In this document: one piece after another, positions 26,507 to 36,400 of the stretch
Numbering within the stretch: position 1 is the first letter of the stretch
How the letters are laid out: each line of letters opens with the position of its first letter
Source of the DNA: Bacteroidetes bacterium GWF2_35_48
GTDB lineage: Bacteria > Bacteroidota > Bacteroidia > Bacteroidales > GWF2-35-48
Direction of reading: 5' to 3'
Assembly (NCBI GenBank): GCA_001769125.1
Contig: MEOG01000002.1
Coordinates: 1-43,643 of the forward strand
Length of the DNA stretch: 43,643 bases
The notes under the pieces: generated by a model
Told to the model about the DNA's origin: nothing
What the model saw: only the letters and a program-made list of their open reading frames with translations
Databases searched by the model: none
Made by a program: the position numbers and the translations under genes

Positions 26507-27343
26507 TTAATGAGCCAACTCAACAAAGCCGGCTTTTTTTATAGAATTTGAGCCCCCAACAGATGTCAGGTTGTAATAATATGTACCGGGAATCATAAGC
26601 ATACCAACAGAATTACGACCATCCCAACGAACATTCTTTGCAGTTGTTTCGTAAACAAGATTCCCCCAGCGACAGAAAATCTGGAGTTTGAAAAGTTGAT
26701 TTCCATCAGAGGATATTGCAAATTCATCATTGAGACCATCTCCATTTGGAGAAAAAACATTGGGGACTGAAAAAAACTCAACTAAATTTATTGTATCTGT
26801 TACAGCACCTTCACATCCTTCATTATTTTTCACTTTCATGTTAAAAATATAGAAGCCGGAAGAAGCATAAGTGTGTAACACTGCTGAACCAACAGTAGTA
26901 TCGCCATCTCCAAAATGCCAGGTATATGAATAATCAAGAGAATCGGCATTACTCAAGCCAAAAAAGCCCACACAAAAAGAGGCGTTATACATTGCAATTT
27001 TTGTACTATGGGAGGTATCAGGTAGCGCATTTACAACAATATAATGCTCCTTCGTAAGCGATTGCGTTTGTAAATTCGAGCCACTTGACCTTAATATAGT
27101 AAGTTGCACAGTATAATCTCCGGGTGTAGCGTAATGATGAATGGGGTGTCTTTCTTCGCTGAAGGTATTATCGCCAAAGCTCCACAACCAAGCTTCGAGA
27201 CCTGTTGCTGTAGTTAAATCTCTAAACTGAACGGTTAAAGAATCACAGCCTTTAAGCTTTTCTGCTTTAAAATTTACAACAAACTGTGATGATGCCGTAA
27301 ACACAGCTATAATCATAACAATCGAAAGTAATATTCTGCGCAT
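26507..27343 (-). CDS. PKD-domain surface protein with gliding-motility-type (T9SS type B) C-terminal domain
   Basis: A 278-residue secreted protein. The signal peptide (about 1-18, ending TASSQ) is followed by two PKD-like beta-sandwich domains. Their signature strands are AWLWSFGDNTFSEERHPIHH and YTWHFGDGDTTVGS...LHTYASSGFYIF. The C-terminal domain, VPNVFSPNGDGLNDEFAIS...LQIFCRWGNLVYE...WDGRNSVGMLMIPGTYYYNL, is the type B (CHU_C) sorting domain that sends proteins through the T9SS to the cell surface. It is short for such proteins. The ATG preceding RRILLS is preferred to a TTG seven codons upstream. It is transcribed in the same direction as the giant genes but separated from them by a terminator, so it is its own unit. 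Confidence 0.9.
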   Translation of the reverse strand: MRRILLSIVMIIAVFTASSQFVVNFKAEKLKGCDSLTVQFRDLTTATGLEAWLWSFGDNTFSEERHPIHHYATPGDYTVQLTILRSSGSNLQTQSLTKEHYIVVNALPDTSHSTKIAMYNASFCVGFFGLSNADSLDYSYTWHFGDGDTTVGSAVLHTYASSGFYIFNMKVKNNEGCEGAVTDTINLVEFFSVPNVFSPNGDGLNDEFAISSDGNQLFKLQIFCRWGNLVYETTAKNVRWDGRNSVGMLMIPGTYYYNLTSVGGSNSIKKAGFVELAH

Positions 27344-27361
27344 GAGCAAGATAATTTTTTG

Positions 27362-27369
27362 CAAATATA
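27362..27369 (-). promoter_or_regulatory. Candidate -7 box of the PKD-protein gene
   Basis: The minus strand reads TATATTTG, a full TAnnTTTG match, 18 bases before the chosen ATG. No good TTTG was found at -33. Confidence 0.4.
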
Positions 27370-27405
27370 ATAAAAATTTATTAAGAAGCTGATATATAGA
27401 ATAAA

Positions 27406-27423
27406 ATTACGAATTACGAATTA
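27406..27423. repeat. Short heptamer repeat (ATTACGA)2.5
   Basis: Two and a half copies of a 7-base unit in the gap between the PKD-protein gene and the giant operon. This is the third place in the window with a 7-base period. Confidence 0.6.
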
Positions 27424-27438
27424 ATAAAAACATAGCCA

Positions 27439-27476
27439 AAAAAGCAGAGCCACGATAAATCACGGCTCTGCTTTTT
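27439..27476. terminator. Strong intrinsic terminator after the giant-gene operon
   Basis: A perfect 13-base stem, AAAAAGCAGAGCC with GGCTCTGCTTTTT, around a 12-base loop and with flanking A/T runs. It is about 20 bases downstream of the stop of the 1973-residue gene on the minus strand. Confidence 0.88.
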
Positions 27477-27495
27477 AAAATTTATAATGCATCAA

Positions 27496-30400
27496 TCAAT
27501 GTTGCAAATTAATTTTCACTAATTTCTTTATAAATATTCTATCATCCTGAATTATTCTGATAAAATAACTTCCATCTGGCAAATTAAATGATTCAAGCGA
27601 AATTTCAATCTTCCCCTCATAATGCTTTTCAATTAGACGAGTAAATAGTAACTCTCCTGTAATGTTAAAAAGCTCAATAAGTACTGGTAATGTATTTTCA
27701 AAATTATTTATCAGATAAATTTTTTCTGAAAACGGATTTGGATATAATTGCAGGCTCGTATTCAAAGAATTTTTATCAGAATACAAAAATCTTAAAGTAT
27801 CAATTGCGCCATTTGCAGGTGTTGTATCAACAATAAAATTAAAATTCCAGTGAATAGTATCATTGCCTTTAACTTCAAAATTATAAGTACTCAACTGCTC
27901 AAATCCCGGAATATCTACCCTTAAAGAATATTGTCCCCAACGTACATTCCTGAAAATAAATGCGCCATTTGTTACAGTACGTAAAGAGCGAACGCTTTTC
28001 ATGTCTGGTTTAAGTTCCATAAAAACATCAACATTCGGAACTGGCGCACCTAAAGCATCAGGATTATTATAATCCGCATAAAAAACTCCGCCTCTTACAT
28101 GACCAAAAGCAAGACCATTGTTATATCTTGAAGCAAGATTGATATTTGCCACAACAGAATCGCATAATATCTCAAGAGCCGTAGCCTCTTCCCACTCGGT
28201 TGCTAAAGAATCTTCATGGAAATAACTATTCAACGCATTTTCATACAAACTACCCGGGCTTTGATTAAGAAGAACCGCTTTTACAATATAGGTATCTTCT
28301 AATAATTGTGTAATACGATAATTGCCCTGTCCAAAAATTGTAATGACAGGAAAAACTTCATCATAGCCTCCCTTAGTACTAAGGGTCGTTGAGTAAATAT
28401 GAATTTCAAATTGATTATTTTCAACAGGAATGTTGTTATACTTAACGACACCGCTTATTTTACCTTGTGAGTAAGATACCACAACAGCATCTGACTTGTA
28501 GCAACCATTAGGCAGTGTAACCGTTACAGAGAAAGTTCCTGAAGTATTTATAGTAATTTGTTGTTGCGTTGAACCATTATTCCAAAGATATACAGAGCCC
28601 GGATTTCCCGCATCGAGAGTTACAGTTTGCGTGTTGCAAATACTTGTGTCATTTCCAAGACTTACTACTGGAACTTCTTTAATTGTAACAGTAACAGGAG
28701 TTCTTACCAGAGAAACACAGGAACCGGAAGAAGCCTCGGCATAGAAAACAGTATCTTCATAAAGAACAGGGGTTACAAAACTTGTTCCTGTCCCCATATT
28801 ATTACCACCTGTAGGCGCATCCCACCAGCTTACTGTTCCAAATGAAGCAATCGCACCTAATGTAACCGCGCCAGAGCCACAACGCGAAGCCGGGCTTGAG
28901 CCTGTTATCTGTGGAAGAGAACCAACTGTTACAGCCAGAGAACTAATATCGCTAACACCACACGAATTCTGGGCATAAACTTTAATGGTATCAGAAACTG
29001 CGCTTGAAGAATAATTTATGATAATGCTTGTATCTGTACTATTGCCGTTGTATCCGTTAGGCAAAACCCAAACATAGATTTCAGCATTTTCTACTTGATC
29101 AATAGTATAAGTTGCAGTAGAACCTGTACAAGCAATCGTATCTCCGAAAATCGAACCAAGCACACCTGGATAAGATTTTACTAAAACAGTAGTTGTATCA
29201 GAATATAAAATTCCGCAATATCCTCCGTCAACAGCGACTCTGTAGTCCCAAATACCTGCAACATCGGGCATTTCTGTGTATGTTACTGAGGTATTCACAA
29301 TATTTTCCCAAGTCCCACTATCGAATCTTTTTTCCCAATTCAAAACATTACCGCCATTTTCAGACAAAGTAAAATCAACAGATTCTCCAATACAAATCGT
29401 ATCATTTTCATTTAATAATCCAGCACTCACAACAGGAACAACAACTACTTCTACAGCGGTTGAAAAATCACTGGCACAAATACCATTCATAACTTCTGCC
29501 CTGTATTCCCATGTTCCATCCGAAGAAGGTATTTCAGAATACGTTGTATTTGTATTGATGATATCATCCCAAACTCCACTAGTTAAACGCTTTTGCCATT
29601 TTACAATACTTCCAGTATGACCTGTCAGAGTAAGTGTTTCAGTAGCTGAACCGAAACAAATCGTTGAACCGCCTAAAACTGCTCCTCCAACACTTCCGGG
29701 ATTTACTATTATTTCAGCAATAGAAGAATAATCTGCATTACAAACTCCATTCTGTACTTCTGCGCGGTATTCCCAAACACCTGTTGAGACAGGAATTTCC
29801 TGATACGATGAGCTTGTATTAATAATGTCAGTCCAACTGCCACCATCAATGCGTTTTTGCCATTTATTTATTACTCCGGTATATCCGGACAAAGACATAT
29901 TTCCTGTTGGTAATCCTTCGCAAATAGTTGTAGAACCGGAGAGAATTCCTCCAACAGAACTTTCATCAACAGAAATAGTTTTTACAGAAGAATAAAGAAT
30001 ATTTCCTCCATTATCCACAACTACCCTATATTCATAAATTCCAGCTAATGCCGGAGTTTCTGAATATGTTTCAGAAGTATTTGTAATAATCTCCCATATA
30101 CCACTGTTGAATTTTCTTTCCCATTGAGTTATTGTTCCGGTATAACCAATAAGGGTCATTGTCCCGGTTGATATTCCAAGACAAATAGGACTAGAACCGC
30201 CAGTAATAGCTCCTCCGCTTGATGAAGAAACAACTATTGAAATTACTGAAGAATAATCCTCTGAACACAATCCGTTTTGTACAACAGCTCTGTATTCCCA
30301 AGTACCTTCGGCAGATGGATTTTCGGAGTATGTATCAGTTGTATTAACTATATCCTGCCAAATTCCCCCATCCATTCTTTTCTGCCATTTCACTATGTTC

Positions 30401-33400
30401 CCATTATATCCTGTTAAGGTCATAATTCCTGTAGAATTTCCAAAAACAACAAATGCGCTACCCCCAGACAAAGTCCCACCTACAGAAGAGGAAGTTGCTG
30501 TTACTGTGATAGCAGACGAAGCTCCATCGCCACAAGAATTAGAAGGAACGACAGTGATATCGCCGGATACCACACCTGCAATTACAGAAATATCATTTGT
30601 ACCTGCGCCGGATGTAATAGTCCAATCGGAAGGTATTGCCCATGTATAAGTAACTCCATTCGTATTTACTACGGAATAATTTAACAATGCTCCTTCGCAA
30701 ACAGCAGTAGAGCCGAAAATTAAGCCGGGTTGAGCAGGAATATTATAAACTGTTGCAACAACCTCTATTCTGGGAGAAGAAGTACAACCGCCACTTGAAG
30801 CATCAACAAAATAAGAGATACTTGAAGAAATAGAAGGACTTGAAAAACTTGTTCCAGTACCCATAACAGAACCTCCTGTTAATGAATCGTACCAAGTAAT
30901 AGTTCCCGACGAAGAGCTTGCTTCAAGTGTAACAGTACCTGTGCCGCAACGCGAATCGGGAGTTGTGGATAAAATTGATGGTGTTGTGAAAATCGTAATA
31001 ATGATATTATCAGTTGCCGCCGGACAAGAACCATTTCCTGTTGAAGTAAGCGTGAGCGTTGCTATTCCTGCATTGATTTCCGTTGCAGATGGTGTGTATG
31101 CCATATTTAAGCTGGTATTACCCGGAGAATAATCTCCCGAACCGCCCGACCACTCACCGCCAGTAGCGTCCGAAACGGTTGCGCTCAAAAATGCCTGATC
31201 GCCTGCGCAAATTGTAATACCTAATCCGGCATTAACAGAGGGGGGCGTATTGATTGTTGCAGTAACAGGTGTACGCGGAGTAGAAAAGCAGAAACCGTCG
31301 TCAGCATCAACATAATATGTTGTGGTAACATCTATTACTGGAGTTGTAAAGGAAGTGCCTGTAACCATACCTATACCGCCTGACGAAGCGGCGTACCAAT
31401 AAATCGTACCGGAACTTGCCGTAGCTCCAAGAGTAACAGCACCAGTTCCACAATTAGAACCGGGAGTTGTTGTTGTAATAGAAGGACCGGAAGTAACAGT
31501 TGCGGTAATAGCTGTTCTTGTAGCAGTAGTACAACCATTATCTGTTGCATCCACATAATAAATTGTGGTAACCGATATTGAAGGCGTAGTAAAGCTTAAA
31601 CCAGAGCCAAGAAGTGAACCATCGGTTTCTGTGTCGTACCAGTTAACAGTACCAGAGCTTGCAGTGGCGTTGAGAGTAACAACTCCTTCTCCGCAACGGG
31701 ATGCGGGGGTTGTGGAGGTTATGGAGGGAATAACAAAAACTGTAGCCAAAATTTCTGTTCTTGATATTGAAACACAGCTACCACTAATAGCTTCAGCATA
31801 AAAAGGAGTGGTAACAGAAATTTCAGGTGTATTAAAAATGTCTCCTGTACCTGATGCTGTCACTCCGGAAGAAGTCGTATACCAATTAATTAGTCCCTCG
31901 GAAGCCGATGCACTTAGTGTAGCAATTCCAGTACCACATGATGAGCCCGGTGTTGTGCTTGTTATTGTTGGGAAATCATTAACAATTGCCATAACAGATG
32001 ATCTTGCAGGAGAAGTGCATCCGGAAGCAGTTGCATCACAATAATAAGTAGTAGATGTAGAAATTACTGGGGTTGTGAAAGAAGTACCTGTCCCAATAGT
32101 ACCACCAGTTGGTGAAGAATACCAATTAATAGTTCCGGCAGAAGCTGTTGCTCCCAAATCAACGGTACCAGAGCCACACCTTGATCCGGTAAATGTTCCG
32201 GTAATAGTTGGACTTGGTAATATTTCAATTGCATAATCAGGTGAATAATTCCCATCTCCACAGGTATTGCTTCCATATACCTTAAGATTTCCACTTGTAG
32301 AATTTGTAGCAAAATCAATAGTAATAGAATTTCCCGAGCCATTTATCGTTGCATTAGATCCAGAATAACTCCAATTATAGGTTGTTGCATAATTAATCGG
32401 AGAAACTGAATAGGTAATACCAGATAAACCATTGCAAACAGAAGCAGTACCCGTAATTAATCCTGGGTCGGCAGGGAATGAAAGGATTGTTAATGTTACT
32501 TCTATAGCAGAACTTTCAGTGCCACCTATTGTTTGGGTGCAATAATAGGTATAAACACCAGCAGTAGTTTGTCCTGTGGTAAAAGGTGTTCCACTATATA
32601 CAAGATTTGACAATCCTGCATCGCTGTACCATTTAATATCCGTTCCGGTGGCTGTAAGATTTGGGATAAAACCGCCGGCGCAAGCAACCTGATCAGAAGC
32701 AGTTGGTGGTTGTGTGCCTGAAGCAGGTGTCCACCTCCATGAAGAACCATCAGAAGTAACTGCATAACAAATCGCAGAGCTACCTGCTGTCCCATCACTA
32801 TTCTCTATACCAATAACGCCATTTCCATTTTCAAGTAATGAATTAGAAAGCAAATTTATTTCAATTACATTTGTCGTTTCATATAATAAAACCTGTGTAG
32901 AAACAAAATATCCACAACCACTGGCAGGGGTAATAAAATCTATCCAACTGACAACAAATATTCTATTAGGAGCACTATTTAAAGTCTGATACTTCCACAT
33001 TGAGCTACTGCCACAAGTTTTATCATATTTTAAATTATCCCAGTATGCAGCAATAATATTATTAGGTTCAGTTGCGTCAGGTAAACAATGATTTATGGCA
33101 GAAGTACTTGTTCCCCCAAACCGTATAAAACCATTTGCATTAACATAACAGCTTGTGTATTCTGTGCCATAAAACGAGAAAGGAAATGGGATTGTTCTTG
33201 TAACCCCGCCATTATCTGTTGAGGATGAATAAACATTTGTTGGAGATGAAGATATATCAATCCAGTTAAAAGGAATAGTGCTTTGCGTATAACTCTGGGC
33301 AATAGAATTCAAATTCAATATTCCTGAAAAAAATACAAGCAATATAAAGCCGACAAAGCAACTCCTGAAAAAAAAATTGCTTTGCTGTTTCTTCGTAATT

Positions 33401-33417
33401 ATGGTATTTAGCATCAT
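27496..33417 (-). CDS. Giant Ig-like repeat surface protein, T9SS type A substrate
   Basis: A 1973-residue protein. After a long signal peptide (about 1-41, ending NSIAQS) comes a nidogen-like domain (about 45-235: FPFSFYGTEYTSCYVNANGF...IIAAYWDNL). Next are six bacterial Ig-like units sharing RCGSGTVDLGATASAGTINW, between about residues 400 and 1580. Five other units sharing KWQKRMDGGIWQDIVNT...GTWEYRAVVQNG lie between the fifth and sixth. A carboxypeptidase-regulatory-like region follows (about 1650-1850), then a type A sorting domain (about 1887-1973: LYPNPFSEKIYL...ELFNITGELLF...LPDGSYFIRI...KKLVKI). It is likely an adhesin or matrix protein on the cell surface. The first ATG overlaps the stop of the upstream giant gene by four bases; a second ATG follows directly. 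Confidence 0.92.
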   Translation of the reverse strand: MMLNTIITKKQQSNFFFRSCFVGFILLVFFSGILNLNSIAQSYTQSTIPFNWIDISSSPTNVYSSSTDNGGVTRTIPFPFSFYGTEYTSCYVNANGFIRFGGTSTSAINHCLPDATEPNNIIAAYWDNLKYDKTCGSSSMWKYQTLNSAPNRIFVVSWIDFITPASGCGYFVSTQVLLYETTNVIEINLLSNSLLENGNGVIGIENSDGTAGSSAICYAVTSDGSSWRWTPASGTQPPTASDQVACAGGFIPNLTATGTDIKWYSDAGLSNLVYSGTPFTTGQTTAGVYTYYCTQTIGGTESSAIEVTLTILSFPADPGLITGTASVCNGLSGITYSVSPINYATTYNWSYSGSNATINGSGNSITIDFATNSTSGNLKVYGSNTCGDGNYSPDYAIEILPSPTITGTFTGSRCGSGTVDLGATASAGTINWYSSPTGGTIGTGTSFTTPVISTSTTYYCDATASGCTSPARSSVMAIVNDFPTITSTTPGSSCGTGIATLSASASEGLINWYTTSSGVTASGTGDIFNTPEISVTTPFYAEAISGSCVSISRTEILATVFVIPSITSTTPASRCGEGVVTLNATASSGTVNWYDTETDGSLLGSGLSFTTPSISVTTIYYVDATDNGCTTATRTAITATVTSGPSITTTTPGSNCGTGAVTLGATASSGTIYWYAASSGGIGMVTGTSFTTPVIDVTTTYYVDADDGFCFSTPRTPVTATINTPPSVNAGLGITICAGDQAFLSATVSDATGGEWSGGSGDYSPGNTSLNMAYTPSATEINAGIATLTLTSTGNGSCPAATDNIIITIFTTPSILSTTPDSRCGTGTVTLEASSSSGTITWYDSLTGGSVMGTGTSFSSPSISSSISYFVDASSGGCTSSPRIEVVATVYNIPAQPGLIFGSTAVCEGALLNYSVVNTNGVTYTWAIPSDWTITSGAGTNDISVIAGVVSGDITVVPSNSCGDGASSAITVTATSSSVGGTLSGGSAFVVFGNSTGIMTLTGYNGNIVKWQKRMDGGIWQDIVNTTDTYSENPSAEGTWEYRAVVQNGLCSEDYSSVISIVVSSSSGGAITGGSSPICLGISTGTMTLIGYTGTITQWERKFNSGIWEIITNTSETYSETPALAGIYEYRVVVDNGGNILYSSVKTISVDESSVGGILSGSTTICEGLPTGNMSLSGYTGVINKWQKRIDGGSWTDIINTSSSYQEIPVSTGVWEYRAEVQNGVCNADYSSIAEIIVNPGSVGGAVLGGSTICFGSATETLTLTGHTGSIVKWQKRLTSGVWDDIINTNTTYSEIPSSDGTWEYRAEVMNGICASDFSTAVEVVVVPVVSAGLLNENDTICIGESVDFTLSENGGNVLNWEKRFDSGTWENIVNTSVTYTEMPDVAGIWDYRVAVDGGYCGILYSDTTTVLVKSYPGVLGSIFGDTIACTGSTATYTIDQVENAEIYVWVLPNGYNGNSTDTSIIINYSSSAVSDTIKVYAQNSCGVSDISSLAVTVGSLPQITGSSPASRCGSGAVTLGAIASFGTVSWWDAPTGGNNMGTGTSFVTPVLYEDTVFYAEASSGSCVSLVRTPVTVTIKEVPVVSLGNDTSICNTQTVTLDAGNPGSVYLWNNGSTQQQITINTSGTFSVTVTLPNGCYKSDAVVVSYSQGKISGVVKYNNIPVENNQFEIHIYSTTLSTKGGYDEVFPVITIFGQGNYRITQLLEDTYIVKAVLLNQSPGSLYENALNSYFHEDSLATEWEEATALEILCDSVVANINLASRYNNGLAFGHVRGGVFYADYNNPDALGAPVPNVDVFMELKPDMKSVRSLRTVTNGAFIFRNVRWGQYSLRVDIPGFEQLSTYNFEVKGNDTIHWNFNFIVDTTPANGAIDTLRFLYSDKNSLNTSLQLYPNPFSEKIYLINNFENTLPVLIELFNITGELLFTRLIEKHYEGKIEISLESFNLPDGSYFIRIIQDDRIFIKKLVKINLQH

Positions 33418-36400
33418 TTGATAATAATCTTTTTGTTATAGATTTCGTTTTCGGTCGTACCGATAATCAAATATATTCCCGGTGGGATATTTGAATCAGG
33501 ATCAATTGCAAATATAGAATTTTCTTCTTTATCTGAAATAAAAACTTTACTGAAATACTCCCTACTCATAATATCACGTACAACAACAAGTACTTTTTTC
33601 TCTTCCTGTAAATTTTTCAAAGAGAAATAGATACGATCTCCTTTTCCGGCAGGATTTGGATAAACCAAAACCTCAACCTCTTTTTTCACTTCTTTAACCA
33701 CATAATATTCAATGGCAATCCATGCAGAATAGGTGTATTTCCCATCATAATCTGTTTGCTTAAGCCTGTAATAAGAAACCCCTTCATAAGGATTATAATC
33801 AAAAACCATGTAATTCAAAAGGATATTTGAATTCCCGGCACCTTTAACAGTAGCAACAGTTGAAACATTATTAAGGTCTGTAGATTTTTCTACTGTAAAA
33901 TAATCATTGTTTATTTCTGAATTTGTAGTCCAGGTTAATTGAACGATATCATTATTTATAGCAGCATCAAAATTAATCAGATTTATTGGCAATGCATTAT
34001 CTCCTGCTCCTGTATATTCACTAAATGAAGTAACCCCTGCCCATGTAAGCAAATTAGCAACTGTATTGCATGCTGTTGTACTTCGTGTCCACGTTCCACC
34101 GGAATATTTCGATAAAAATATATTCGCCTCAAAACCTACAACATCTGCATCTATATACGTAAGAGTAATATCATAATTTGGATTTGTAATACCACTTGGT
34201 TCAAGTGTCCAATAGCGATTGATATAGGAAGATGATGCTAATAAATTCGGATTAATTGCATTTCTTGTGTTTACCATAATATATGAAGATGATAAATCAG
34301 CACTGTTTAATGTAAAATAAAACTTCGTATAATTATTGTTGTCTCCCATTGGAATATCAAAAATCAACGGAACCGAAGCAATATTTTTCTTGATTACGCC
34401 CACACTGTGCGCCTGAATATAACTTGTTGCGCTTCCATTAGAAATAGTTGCGCCGGTAGAAAACACCAGATCATAATCACCCAAAACTAAATCACCTCCG
34501 GTAAGATTAAGATTATTTAAAATATTGATTGTACCAAATAATGATAAATCGGTTGCCCCGGTTTTATTTATTTTAAGATTATAATAATTTTGTGAAGCAC
34601 CGCAGTTAAATGAAGAATTAGTATTTCCGATAAATTCTACAGTACCAAGCCTTTCAATAAATGAGCCTGAATTGTTCCAATTACCTGAAGTTGTTATTGT
34701 ATAATTCCCACTGCTGCTTGCATCCAAAGTGGTTGAAGAGTTGGAAATATTCAATGAGCCGTTTACAGTAATACTTCCTGCCAGAATTTTAATTCCTGAC
34801 CCTCCCAGTATAAGATTACTGTAAATTAAAGCAGCAACCGGCTGATCTCCTGTTTTTGTATATGCAATCGTACTATTTGTATTTGCTGTAAATGCGCCGC
34901 CGTTCAGGGTAATCGTTCCATTGTTAATTGTCAGCGTGATATTATTATTAACAGTTACTGAACCTCCTGTAGAAATTTCTATAGAACCCACTGTCTGATT
35001 AACATTAACAAGCATATTGTGCAACACAATGCCATGCTGACCGCTACCGGGAGAAAATCCTGCCGACCAGTTTGTACCAACATCGAAATTTCCAGCTAAA
35101 ATAGTAACATTGCGTATAGTACCAATAGCTACAAAATTATTATCTGCGATACTCACGCCAAGCGCCTGATACAATGTTCCACCTGCAGAAGCCATTGGAT
35201 AAATAGTAGCGCCCGATGAAAAATCACCATCGGCATCAACAAGCAAAGTATAAGACTGGTAGCCTGGAGAAAGCGCAGGGAACGAAGCAATATCAACAGT
35301 AAATGTAAGGCTCCCTAAATCACCTCCTGATTCTTTAAACCTCCACTCAAGGGCTAATCTTTCAGTAAACACATTTGGCACTTCTGTTGCTGCCCATGCA
35401 GTAATATCCCCATTATCATGTGCAAATAAGAGAAACTCTCCATTGCCAAGATTATCTGCACCTCCAACTTTTAAAATATTTGCAGACATAGCAGCTGTAT
35501 GAAAATTGGATGCATCATCTCTACCGATTCCTGCCAAATCATACTTGAAGCCAGCATAACCTGTTTCATCAAATTTATCATTACCGCCCAAAGCTATTCC
35601 GTATCGCGTGCTCAGATAATTTTCTACTATTTTCTTTTGTGCAGTATTTAAAAACACCCTGTATTGAATAAGTTCAGCTATATTCACGTCTCCGTAATTA
35701 GCAGCATTTCTACCGATAGCTGGTGCTGTTGGAATTGAACTTATAGCTGTAATGGTTGCATTTGTGCCCAGTGACGTAGAGCTATTCTGATAAAAAAACC
35801 TGCCGGTAGAAGTACTAAACAATCCAGAATATATTCCATAAGTTGATGGCACAAGAGCAGAAGTACCAATAGAATAATTTGTATTCTGTCCGAAACGTAT
35901 ATTGCTTGCATCCGTACTTTGGTCTGTCCATTCAAGTGTTATAAATTGGTTCAGATTTGCAGTAGTCCCTCCAAGCACGGGATGAACAATTCCATTATTC
36001 CCTGTGGTTCTTGCACCAACAAAAAATACAGAATAAGGCTGATCGACAACTGTAGAGGAACCTGAATAATTATAATTCATGTAATCAGTATTCGCTTTTG
36101 TAAATCTTACAGCCGGCATACCTCCAATTGCAGGAGTCAGGTAATCTGGTTCCTTCCCTGATGGGCTCGTGGCATTGTTTCCATTACCGGAAAGATCATT
36201 CCAGTAAGTTACTGCACTTCCACTTGTTGTTGTATTGGTTCCATAATCTGCCCTTAGCCAAAGAACATTAAAATTATTATCTGTGTAATTATTCCCAACA
36301 CCTCCAGGACCAATAAATCCTATCCCATCATTATCATATATAGTGTAGGTATTTGTAAGTATTGTTCCAAGCGTTGCTCCGGTTGCTCCGGTTATTTCCA

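Noticed and set aside
26299-26526. Small minus-strand gene between ribF and the PKD-protein gene
   Set aside because: The frame runs across the long inverted repeat, lacks a plausible signal or domain and overlaps the PKD-protein stop region.
30395-32342. Open frames on both strands within the 1973-residue gene
   Set aside because: They are shadows of a low-complexity Thr/Gly/Ser-rich repeat gene and repeat with its module period.
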